Below are positions 50,508 through 60,790 of a stretch of 64,000 bases of DNA, in pieces. Made by a program: the position numbers and the translations under genes. The stretch lies in contig NC_035161.2 in assembly GCF_001659605.2 (NCBI RefSeq), positions 38,893,956-38,957,955 on the forward strand. The letters run 5' to 3'. This stretch comes from Manihot esculenta (Eukaryota; Streptophyta; Magnoliopsida; Malpighiales; Euphorbiaceae). The notes below the pieces were generated by a model. That model did no database searches, had not been told where the DNA came from, and saw only the letters and a program-made list of their open reading frames with translations. Each line of letters opens with the position of its first letter. The first letter of the stretch is position 1.

Positions 50508-53366
50508 TTAAGAAAAGTAAAATATAGCTTTGCCACGGGTAGATAAAAATAACACCATTAATGCCATTGCCAGCACTAATATATGCCAAACCCAATTCTT
50601 CCATATCATGGAGCGCTTTGGTTGGTCATTCGCTCCTGTAAACTCCAGGGTTCCTTCTTTCTTCAAGAACGTTGATCTCTGGGTATGATTATTATATCCG
50701 CAATCGTAAAGGAAATTGATTTCGCTGTCGTCGGAGAAAATAGGCTCTTCGATTTTGTTGGTCTGATTTTTCTCTAAAATATTCGCTTCAAGGGTGTTGC
50801 TGAGCTCCTCTGACAATGCTTCTACCAATTCCATTGGCCAAATTTTCTCTTCGTTGGATCCAGCGGGAGAGGTTCCTGTTGCTTCTGAATTCTCTTCGCC
50901 TTTCTCCATGGCGTATTCTTCATCACCATGCTCCTCTTCTTCCTCTTCAACTGGATGCATTGTTGGAGTTGTGTTTTCACTTGCCTTCGGAGCATCCTCA
51001 AACGCTTCAACCTTTCCCCAGACTTCAATTCTTTCCACCGGAGCCAAGGCCTGTCTGAACTCCCTGTCATAATCCTCTGCTTCTTTGATTGAATGGATTG
51101 ATGAAGTTTTCTCTGCACATATCTCCACAAAGCTGACCATTGGTTCCTTTTCAATGTCATTTCTTTCTACCAAGGGTGAATCCTCTTTGGTTTCTTCCAC
51201 CTCCTGATCATAACTGGTTTCTTCTTCCTCCCAATCATTATCATCGCCATTTTCTTCTTTTTCTTCCACTAAATCCATTGATGAAGTTTCAACTTCAATC
51301 TTTACAGCATCACTAATTTCTTCCTTTTCTTGATCATCAACATCGCCATTTTCTTCCTTTTCTTCAACTAAATTCATTGATGAAGTTTCAACTTCTATCT
51401 TTACAGTATTATTGATTTCTTCCTCCTCCTGACCATCACCGTTGCCATTTTCTTCTTTTTCTTCAACTAAACCCATTGATAGAAGTTCTTCTATCTTCTG
51501 ATCATCACTGATTTCTTCCTCCTTCTGATCATCACCGTCGCCATTTTCTTCTTTTTCTTCAACTAAATTCATTGATGAAGTTTCAACTTCTATCTTTACA
51601 TCATCACTGGTTTCTTCTTCCTTCTGACCATCACCGTTGCCATTTTCTTCTTTTTCTTCAACTAAATCCATTAATGAAGTTTCAACTTCTATCATTTGAT
51701 CATCATTGGTTTCTTCCTCCTTTTGATCATCACCGTCGCTTTTTTCTTCTTTTGCTTCAACTAAATTCATTGATGAAGTTTCAACTTCTATCTTTACAGC
51801 ATTGCTGGTTTCTTCCTCCTCCTGATCACAGTTGCAATTTTTTTCTTTTTCTTCAACTATCTTTATAGCATTACTGGTTTCTTCCTCCTTCTGATCATCA
51901 CTAGCTTCTTCCTCCTCCTGATCATCACCGTTGCAATTTTTTTCTTTTTCTTCAACTAAATTCATTGATGAAGTTTCAACTTCTATCTTTGTAGCATTAC
52001 TGGTTTCTTCCTCCTTCTGATCATCACTAGCTTCTTTCTCCTCCTGATCATCACCGTTGCAATTTTTTTCTTTTTCTTCAACTAAATTCATTGATGAAGT
52101 TTCAACTTCTATCTTTGTAGCATTACTGGTTTCTTCCTCCTTCTGATCATCACTAGCTTCTTCCTCCTCCTGATCATCACCGTTGCCATTTTCTTCTTTT
52201 CCTTCAACTAAATCCATAGATGAAGTTTCATCTTCTACCTTTACAGCATCACTGGTTTCTTCCTTCTCTTCATCATCGCCGTCACCATTTTCTTCTTTTT
52301 CTTCAATTAAATCAATTGATGAAGTTTCAACTTCTATCTTTACAACATCTTGATCATCACCATCACTATTTTCTTCTTTTCCTTCAACTAAATCTATTGA
52401 TGAAGTTTCATCTTCTATCTTTACAGTATCACTGGTTTCTTCCTTCTCCTCATCATCGCTGTTACTATTTTCTTCTTTTTCTTCAATTAAATCAATTGAT
52501 AAAGTTTCAACTTCTATCTTTGCAGCATCATTGGTTTCTTCCTCCTCCTGATCATCACCATTGCCGTTTTCTTCTTTTCCTTCAACTAAATCCATTGATG
52601 AAGTTTCATCTTCTATCTTTACAGCATCACTGGTTTCTTCCTCCTCCTGATCATCACCGTCGCCATTTTCTTCTTTTCCTTTAACTAAATCCATTGATGA
52701 AGTTTCATCTTCTACCTTTACAGCACTGGTTTCTTCCTTCTCCTGATCATTGCCGTCACCAGTTTCTTCTTTTTCTTCAATTAAATCAATTGATAAATTT
52801 TCAACTTCTATCTTTAGAGCATCACTGGTTTCTTCCTCCTCCTGATCATCGCCGTCACTATTTTCTTCTTTTTCTTCAATTAAATCCATTGATAAAGTTT
52901 TAACTTCTAGCTTTACAGCATCACTGGTTTCTTCCTCCTTCTGATCATCATCATCGCCATTTTCTTCTTTTTCTTCAACTAAATCCATTGATGATGTTTC
53001 ATCTTCTAACTTTAGAGCATCTTCCTCCTCCTGATCATCATCATCGTCATTTTCTTCTTTTTCCTTAACTAAATCCATTGATGAAGTATCATCTTCTATT
53101 TCTACAGTATCCAATGCTTCCTTCCCTTTTATACCTTCAATTACTTCAAATAAGGGTGCCTCCTCAACTGAATCATTCTCAATCCTGTTTTTCAGATAAT
53201 ACAAGGAAGGGCTCGGAGATGATAATTCTTCAATCTCGCTATGATTGTTGCCTGATTTAATGCAATCTAGTTTCGAATCATCCTTGTGGATCGCCCCCTG
53301 ATAATCATTGTTAGAATCCTCATTTCCGCAATTGTTTGTAGATGCAAGGTTTTCTTTCTGAACCAA
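50508..53366 (-). repeat. Coding minisatellite, about 99-bp unit
   Basis: Within the last exon of the acidic-protein gene, roughly 51200-53090 consists of about 19 tandem units of 78-135 bp, most near 99 bp. Lengths are multiples of three, so the frame is kept. Adjacent units near 51890-52200 are nearly identical, a sign of recent unequal exchange. The opposite strand stays open in places only because of the repeat composition. Confidence 0.9.
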
Positions 53367-53857
53367 ATCACCAAGTAATCAGAAGATAATCTATTTGCAT
53401 TCGCTTGTACGAAATAATCAATTTGTATATGTAAATCTTGAAGGATTAAGAGTGGAAAAGGATAAATTACCGAAATCAAACCTTCAGTAGAAACAACCTC
53501 GCAAGAATTCATCTGGGTCGCAGCCATCTTCGTTGACCCATTGCTTCCGCAGCTGAACATCAGACATATTCTCAATTATATATGCACATAAAGGAAGCAA
53601 TACAGGATCCATGGACTACAAAGAAAAGTTAGAGATGAAATTTGAAGGACGAACCGCAGCCCTTGATTTGTTTGGTCTTCTTCCTTCCGGCGGCTGCTGG
53701 TCTCATCTGCATCCCTTCTTTTACCTTTGTGAACAGCAAAAGCTGTAGCCAAACCTGCAAAAGCCAAGGCTCCGCCCCAAACAAGCAGCCCCCCGATATG
53801 ATCTCCACCAGGTGAGCGAATTTGAGCCTTCCTTTGCTTACTCTGGCGCTTCTCCAT
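50508..53857 (-). CDS. Highly acidic tandem-repeat protein with hydrophobic segments at both ends
   Basis: Three exons (53857-53655, 53552-53471, 53357-50508) joined by GT-AG introns encode about 1044 residues. I know no named family for it. Residues about 1-16 are basic, followed by a hydrophobic segment (GGLLVWGGALAFAGLATAFAV, about 22-42 in part) and a basic stretch. The central 800 residues hold about 19 copies of a roughly 33-residue unit with the pattern E-T-S-S-M-D-L-V-E-E-K-E-E-N-G-D-G-D-D-Q split over short motifs such as SSMDLVEEKEEN and DDQEEEETSD. The C-terminus ends with a second hydrophobic segment (HILVLAMALMVLFLS) and a short basic tail. This suggests a membrane-anchored, largely disordered, very negatively charged protein. 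An upstream in-frame ATG at 53908 is an alternative start. Exons 1 and 2 carry no repeat. Confidence 0.75.
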
Positions 53858-54779
53858 GGATGATGATGTTGTTTTATTTTGTCTTTGGGTGCAGTACAGA
53901 GGTTGCAACGTTCAATGTTTGTCGTGTCATATTTGATCCAGAAGAGTCTGAGGATTTTATGATGACATTGTGGAGAAAATGATAAAAAGGATAAATAGAA
54001 AAGAGTGCCAGTGGGCTGTTGACTTTAGAAGGATCAGAATCGATCTCGGAGTTTGAAGAGGTCAGAGATTTATTATTTTTTATATTGAAATGGATGCTTA
54101 TTAATTTTCCAAATTTCATTTTGCTAAAAAAGCTAATAATTTAAGAACATAACATGCAAATTAATGCCAACCCTACATGTCCTAATTTTTATTAGCAAAT
54201 GAATTATTGTCGAGGAATTTTGAGATTTGATTTGCTAATAATTAAGGATTATTTACAACTGTAGAGGAAGCGATTACAATGCTTTTAGTTTATTAATCTT
54301 CCTTTTTGGATCTATAAATTTATAACAACACAATTCCATTAAGTTCTTTTTTTATCAATTTTATGTTTGAGGACATTATATGAGAAAAAAAATTCAAATC
54401 GTTTAATAAAAAAAATTATATTTGAGATTTTTTTTCATTAACTTATTCCAGATATAATACACGAAAATTTTAAATAATTAATAAATTTCAAAATAATGTG
54501 TCGTTCGATTGCATCCAAGAAAGAATATTTCATACCTCAACGGTTATGATGGGATCTAAATCATTTCTATAAATGTATCAGAACAGAGAATACTTAAAAA
54601 ATAAAAAAAATATAGAAAGATGGCTCAACTTGTTAATTATTATAATCAGAACAAAATGTGCTGCAATTTCTAAATGCAAATGGAAAAACCAAACAATGAG
54701 AACAACAAACAAATAAGGATCAAATCAATTGTAGTTCCAAAAGCTTTGGAACAATAAACAGTCGATGTAAAGTAAATTT
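53858..54779. other. Intergenic region upstream of the acidic-protein gene
   Basis: No gene is seen. The first 250 bases are the probable promoter and leader of the acidic-protein gene; the rest is AT-rich and runs into the 3' flank of the Ole e 1-like gene. Confidence 0.55.
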
Positions 54780-55728
54780 TCAGTAACCAGCAGGAGTTGA
54801 TTTAGACTCCGAAGTGTAGAAGAAGGGCCCAACAGAGTATAACTTGATCTTCTTCTCATGCAGGATGCGGTAAGAAGAAAAGACAGCACCAGTAATGCCC
54901 TTGTTAACATCTGTAGGGATATTGCAGGTTTCCGATGGAGATTTTTCGAGATTAACTTTGCAGTCTTTGAGTTTTAAATTGTCAAAAAGATCAAAAAGAG
55001 ACAGTGTCTTAAAAAAGTATCCTTTTGCATCAGTTGCACTGGTCAGGCAGGAGAAAGGTGTTGTCTCGTACCCATTCTGGTCCATAGCTGAACATGTTAT
55101 CCTAGCCATGGCTCCTACACTCGCAAATCAAGTTATATAATATAAAATATTACGAGCAAGTAAATTGAGTTTGATTCTGTCGTATGTGAGAAAGATTACA
55201 GCATGATTGATGGAAGTGTCTAAGATTACCTTCAACAGGGACATAGCTGGAGCCTGATTTGCACAGAACAAGCCCTTCAACACCAATTTGGAGTGGGTTT
55301 TCCGATTTCAAGCTATAACCGTAGCCCGACTTATCAGAGTCTGATTTTGGGGTATACCCATCTTCAGGTTTCTTTGTGTCAGAATAAGGTTTTGAGCTGT
55401 AGTTATTTTCTGGTTTGGGTTTTTGGTCATACTCATTAACATCACTCTTGACGTAGTCAAATTCTGGTTTGGGTTTTTGACCATACTCATTAACATCACT
55501 CTTGACGTAGTCAGATTCTGGTTTGGTGGTGTCATATTTGGGTTTTGGATGATGAGGTTTGGCAAGTTCAGAGTCTGGTTTAGGGATATACTCATTTTCT
55601 GATGTGGGTGTTGAAGGAGAAACATTGTGTGGCTCAGAGACATAATAGCCATAATCGGCAGCCGAAGCAATGACTAGCAAAGACAAAAGGAGGACAGACA
55701 TGGACAAGAAGAAACTTGTGGAAGCCAT
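54780..55728 (-). CDS. Ole e 1/extensin-like proline-rich wall protein, RHS13 type (copy A)
   Basis: Exons 55728-55230 and 55114-54780 encode 277 residues. A signal peptide ends near residue 23 (VIASA). Residues about 24-140 are a hydrophilic region with repeated KPKPE, KSDVNEY and PKSD motifs, including a duplicated SDYVKSDVNEY-type block, in the style of non-classical extensins. The remainder is a Pollen Ole e 1 domain with its characteristic cysteines (LVLCKSG, RITCSA, FSCLTSA, LKDCKV, ETCNIPTDVNKG). Such proteins are secreted to the wall; Arabidopsis RHS13 (At4g02270) is root-hair specific and sits beside RSH1 and SUS3. Copy B follows 1.6 kb away on the same strand. The function in this plant is inferred from the family and location. 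It appears intact. Confidence 0.9.
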
Positions 55729-55822
55729 TGCTAATGTACAGTATAGCAAATGCAAAGAAAAAAGGAGAAGGAAGTGATCAAGGATTATTGTTTGTGGATG
55801 GGAGAGGCTGAAAGGCATGTCC

Positions 55823-55829
55823 TAATATA
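55823..55829 (-). promoter_or_regulatory. TATA-like box of Ole e 1-like copy A
   Basis: TATATTA on the minus strand, about 95 bases upstream of the start codon, is conserved at the equivalent place in copy B. Confidence 0.6.
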
Positions 55830-55958
55830 GGGTAGCGAGTCCAAATTTTAAGAATAAAGTATAAAATGCAATGCACGTAGAAGAAAACAATCTGTTGCAT
55901 ATGATATGACCAGTTGGCATTTCAATGGACGTGAATGCTTTACCCACACAAGTCGTGC

Positions 55959-55975
55959 AACGTGACGACCAAAAC
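55959..55975 (-). promoter_or_regulatory. Root-hair-element-like site upstream of copy A
   Basis: Read on the minus strand, the 17 bases GTTTTGGTCGTCACGTT fit the published root hair element WHHDTGNNN(N)KCACGWH at all fixed and degenerate positions except the first. It lies about 230 bases upstream of the ATG and is conserved upstream of copy B. Confidence 0.45.
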
Positions 55976-57297
55976 TCCTCTTTTTATTTTATTTTATTTT
56001 TTTTATTATACTCTTTCTGATCTTCCAATAGTAAATGAGGATTTTTTTTTCTTTCAGGGGATCAGAATGTCAGATTTTGAAGAAATAATTCTACTGGTTG
56101 CATTTTATCAAAATGCTGTGGAGCAAATAGATTATAGGAATGGAAAGCAAAAAGTCGAATCTAAAATCATCTCAATAACTTATTAATACGATTGCCATTT
56201 GATTAAAAAGTGATGGCAAATTTTAAAAAAAGAAATGAATATTCGTGCTAACTGTCCAATGGTCAATATATCTAAAAAAATGACGAGCAAGAATCAGTGA
56301 ATATTAGTTGAAATTCTAGCCATTTCTTCTTCAAACTTCAGGAAAAAAATTTTTAGGGTTCATGAGTAGCATAGTTTATTATATATTTAAAATGAGGTTA
56401 AGAGTTTGATTTTTATAAATAAAGTAAAAATTTATTAATATTTTACTCTTTATTGAGCGGATCCAATATAGATAAAATTTAATCTATATCCACTTATATT
56501 GAAAATAATTATGGTTAAAAAAAATTATATCATCAGAAGCACATAATGTCATTCATTTATTAATCTAACTATTAATATTTAAGGAAAATTTTATAATATC
56601 ACTGTAAAAAATAGATGTTTTAGTTTTTCTTTTAAAATAAAAAATTAAAGTGTTGACAATACCAAATTTAAGAACTAAGCAGCAATTTATTTTAAATTTG
56701 CCAATGAATATACTTAAAATTAGAATATATAATCAAATCAAAATTTAAGAGTCAAAATTTTAATGAGATTTAAAAAAATTACAGATATGAGTATTTATTA
56801 ATAATGGCAATGCTGATAATTTTCTTTAGATATAATTATTTTTTTGTTTGTTTAAATTAGACGAAAATGCAAACACAAAATTTCATAATCTTAAAAATAA
56901 GATTATCTTTTATAAATCTTTAAATACATTTGTCAAATAAGATGAGGCTAGTTAATGATTTCTCGAAAGGTAAATAAGAAAAGAAAATTACAATTATGTC
57001 CTTGCTTACTCCAATTATATGAAATTTATGAAGTACCATAGATATTTTTAGGGTATTTTACATTTATAAAATTTTAGTTAAATATTTTTATATCGAAAAT
57101 TGTAGAGAATTGAAAGGGTTGTGCAGAGTCTTTTTCGAGCTTTGGAACAAGAAACAAATGTGCTGCAATTTCTTAATGCAAATGGAAAAACCAAATAATG
57201 AGAACAATAAACAACAAACAAATAAGAATCAAATCAATTTCCGTTCCAAATGTTTTGGAACGATAAACGGCATATGTCTAGCCATGCAAAAAAAATT
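55976..57297. other. AT-rich region between Ole e 1-like copies A and B
   Basis: No gene is visible. The last 200 bases before 57298 resemble the 3' flank of copy A (54640-54779), showing that the duplicated segment included downstream sequence. Confidence 0.6.
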
Positions 57298-58222
57298 TTA
57301 GTAGCCAGCAGGAGTTGGTTTAGGCTCCGAGGTGTAGAAGAAGGGTCCAACAGAGTATAACTTGATCTTCTTGTCATGGAGGATACGGTAAGAAGAAAAC
57401 AGAGCACCAGTAAGGCCCTTGTTGACATCGGTAGGGATATTGCAGGTTTCTAATGGAGATTTTTCGAGCTTAACTTTGCAATCTTTGAGCATTAAATTGT
57501 CATAAAGCCCTGAAAGGGATAGTGTCTTGAAGAAGTATCCCTTTGCATCAGTTGCACTGGTCAGGCAGGAGAAAGTTGTTGTCTCGTACTCATTCTGGTC
57601 CAAAGCTGAACATGTTATCCTAGCCACGGCTCCTGCACTCGCAAAACAAATTGCACAAATATTACAGCAAGTAAACGAATAGGTTTGATTCGGTTGTTTA
57701 TCAGAAAGATTGTAGAATGATTGATGAACCTTCAATAGGGACATAGTTGGAGCCTGATTTGCATAGAACAAGCCCTTCAACACCAATTTGGAGTGGATTT
57801 TCCGGTTTCAAGCTATACCCATAACCGGACTTATCAGAGTTGGGTTCTGGGCTATACCCATCTTCGCTTTCCTTCGTGTCAGTTTTAGGTTTTGGGCTGT
57901 AGTTACCATTAGGCTTGATGCTGGTTTGTGGTTTGGGTTTTGGATCATGCTCATTAACATCACTGACATATTCTACCTTAAAGGTATACTCATATTCAGA
58001 TTTGGTGGCATCATATTTGGGTTTTGGATCATACCCATCATTAGGCTTAATAAGTTCAGACTCTGGTTGAGGGATATACTCATTTTGAGGTTTGACATTT
58101 TGTGATGTGGGTGTTGAGGGATAAACATTGTGTGGCTCAGGGACATAATCGGCAGCAGAAGCAATGACTAGCAGAGAGAAAAGGAGAATAGAGGACGAAA
58201 AGAAGAAACGAGTGGAAGCCAT
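57298..58222 (-). CDS. Ole e 1/extensin-like proline-rich wall protein, RHS13 type (copy B)
   Basis: Exons 58222-57730 and 57632-57298 encode 275 residues. Structure and intron position are identical to copy A: signal peptide (about 1-24), a Pro/Lys/Asp/Tyr-rich segment with KPKPQ and SPKPK type motifs, and the Ole e 1 domain with LVLCKSG, RITCSA, FSCLTSA, LKDCKV and ETCNIPTDVNKG. The C-terminal domain is strongly conserved between the copies, while the proline-rich region differs by insertions and substitutions. The two genes share about 200 bp of similar upstream sequence. They are tandem duplicates and probably share expression in root hairs, inferred from RHS13. It appears intact. Confidence 0.9.
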
Positions 58223-58296
58223 TGCTACTGAAAAAAGGAGAAGGAAATGATTAAGGATTATTGTTTGTGGGATGGGAGAGGCTAAAAGGCATTTCC

Positions 58297-58303
58297 TAAT
58301 ATA
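58297..58303 (-). promoter_or_regulatory. TATA-like box of Ole e 1-like copy B
   Basis: TATATTA on the minus strand, about 75 bases upstream of the ATG, is the counterpart of the copy A element. Confidence 0.6.
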
Positions 58304-58426
58304 GGGGAAGAGAGTCCAATTTTTAAGAATAAAAGTACCAAATGCACGTAGAAATTAAGAAACATGGTTGTCTATGACCACTTGGCATTTCAATGAACGT
58401 GAATGCTTTACCTGAACAAGTCGTGC

Positions 58427-58443
58427 AACGTGACGAGCAAAAC
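58427..58443 (-). promoter_or_regulatory. Root-hair-element-like site upstream of copy B
   Basis: On the minus strand GTTTTGCTCGTCACGTT fits WHHDTGNNN(N)KCACGWH except at its first base. It is in the equivalent place to the copy A site and differs from it by one base inside the unconstrained spacer. Confidence 0.45.
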
Positions 58444-58525
58444 TTCTCCCAATAACCTTTGTGATCTTCCACAGGAATTTTTTATTTTTTTTAAGAAAGA
58501 ATATCCATTTTTAAAATAAAATTTA

Positions 58526-59980
58526 TTGTAAAAAAAATTCAAATATTTATTACTTTTTTATATTTATATTCTAATCTTAAAATTTTTTATAATAAAATCA
58601 ATTATTTCAGATTTATTTTAATTTTAACTATTTATTTTAATTAATTTTAATAAAAAATTTTAATTCAAGTAGTATGATTACGTAAAATTCTTTGACCTAT
58701 TAAATAAAAAAAATCAAAATATTTACATTAATTCATATTTATATTTAAAATTTCAAATTTTGAATAATAAAATTATTTTTTTTTAATTTGTCACGATTAT
58801 AATCAAGAGAACTAAATTAAATATGAAAAAAGTATAATATAGTTCTTAAAATTTTATATTAATAAACATATAATCCCTTAATTTAAATTTTATATTAAAA
58901 ATATATTTATTTTATATTTATCCTACATAATATTAAATAAATATTTCTTACAAATAAATAAAATATGACAGGTAAATATTATATATTAAAGTATTTTATT
59001 AAAAGTTTATATATGTATTTTAAATATATAAAAATTATATTTTATATTAATAATATAAAATAAATAAAATATTATATATTTTAGTATGTAAAGTAATCCT
59101 TTATGAACTTTTTAAATTTTAGATATATTATCCATGTCTCCTCTCTTATAAGTTATTTGAGATATTCAATTTGTTTATTTTGCTCACATATATAATAAGT
59201 AAACGTGTGATGTATATTAATTTATTAATTGATTCAATAAAAAACTGTATTTTCTATCAATAATATTAAATAAAATAAAATATTATATATTTTAAATTAT
59301 AATTTTTATATTTTAAATTTTATTAAACTATAATAGATATATAAAAATAAAAGTAATAAATAAATAATGAGATTAATAAAAAATATTTTTAAAATAAAAA
59401 TATAATGTATAATAAAAGATAAATAATGTATTTTAAGGACTATTTTATTAGTCAAATAAAATTTTAGGATTATATTATACCTTTTTAATAATTTTTAAGA
59501 TTTAATTTAATTCTCATAGTTATAATTGAGACAAAATAAAAAAGTTTAATTTTATTATTCAAAATTTAAAATTTTGAAATTTTATTGTAGTTTTTTTGAT
59601 AATTTTTAAGATTTATTACTTTAATTCTCATAGTTATAATTGAGATAAAATAAAAAAAATTTAATTTTATTATTTAAAATTTAAAATTTTGGATATAAAT
59701 ATGAATTAACTTAAATTTTTAATTTTTTTATCCAATAGAGTTTATAAAGAATAGTGTTACGTGGTATGATGAATTAAAAATATTTTAATTAAAATTGATT
59801 AAAATAAATAACTAAAATGGAGATAAATATGAAATAATTAATTTTATTATTTTTAATTAAAATTGATTAAAATAAATAACTAAAATGAAGATAAATATGA
59901 AATAATTAACTTTATTATTCAAAATTTTAAAATTAGGATATAAATATTAAAAGTGATAAACGTTTAAATTTTTTTTTCAA
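58526..59980. mobile_element. Long inverted-repeat element, non-autonomous
   Basis: The left arm (about 58526-58880) and right arm (about 59440-59980) are inverted copies of each other, with matching words such as AACTATTTATTTTAATTAA, TTAATTCATATTTATAT and GTATAATATA in the same order. The right arm has an extra tandem duplication of about 75 bp (59790-59930). Between the arms lie about 560 bp of AT-rich DNA with no reading frame. Long terminal inverted repeats without coding capacity suit a non-autonomous Mutator-like element or a foldback element. No clear target duplication was found, so the class is uncertain. Confidence 0.6.
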
Positions 59981-60477
59981 AAGGCCATTAAATAATTAAG
60001 TATTTAACCAGTGACTAAATATATATATATCATTCACTCAATAGACCCAAATTTAAATCTTCATACTTTCCATCACTCACTGAAAAAAATGAATAATCAA
60101 ACTTATATATTGATTATAAGACTATTATGGTTTCAAATTAATCTTCTTTCTTTAGAATCTGTTATGTTAATTTTAATTAAATATATATGTAATTTTCTTA
60201 AAATAAAACTTAGAAATGTTTAATGAGTTTCTAAAAATATATTAATAAACTTATAAATTATATATATAAATCAACCTTTTTTTTTATTCATTTAAGTTAG
60301 ATGAAAATGCGGATTTCAAGAGAGAAAAAAAAAATTAACCACTAATTACGGGCCTCATACTTCAATCCTTCATGATAATGTCTTTTGCTTGCTCCAAAAT
60401 TTGAACAATTTCTCCAGAAGTAATATCAGCAAAACATTGAATCTTAATAGCCAATAGAAACTGGTGAATTTGGTTAT

Positions 60478-60790
60478 TTAAATAGTGGTGTAAAAGAAAG
60501 GACCAACAGAGTACAATTTCATATTATTGTTTTTAAGGAGACGAAAAGCAGAAAGAAGAGCACCACTAATGCCTTTGTTAACATCCGTCGGAACTTTACA
60601 ATTGTGCAATGGAGAGTCTTGGAGAAATGCCTTGCATTCCCTAATCTTCAACTCATTGCTGATCTCAGAAGGATACAGTGTTGTAAAGAAGTAACCCTTT
60701 GCATCACTTGGATAGCTCAACACTGAGAAAGGTGCTGTCTCGTACCCATTCTCATCCACCCCCAACACACGTCACCCCCTGCATGCATTA
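60478..60790 (-). pseudogene. Truncated third Ole e 1-like copy
   Basis: Minus-strand 60768-60478 encodes the second-exon part of the Ole e 1 domain (ENGYETAPFSVLSYPSDAKG, then PTDVNKGISGALLSAFRLL and LYSVGPFFY). It is more diverged than copies A and B, and the usual FSC cysteine is replaced (FSV). Just upstream a GVTC relic is out of frame by one base with the rest, and no first exon with signal peptide and proline-rich region is found in the following 2 kb. It is most likely a 5'-truncated, frameshifted pseudogene, older than the A/B duplication. Confidence 0.75.

Noticed and set aside
51572..52903. Plus-strand open frames rich in Leu, His and Phe opposite the acidic-protein gene
   Set aside because: They are the antisense reading of the acidic coding minisatellite and are interrupted and unconserved.
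53358..53366. ATG at 53366 as the start of the acidic protein
   Set aside because: An acceptor at 53358-53359 joins this exon in frame to two upstream exons that encode a basic and hydrophobic N-terminus, so the ATG lies in an intron.
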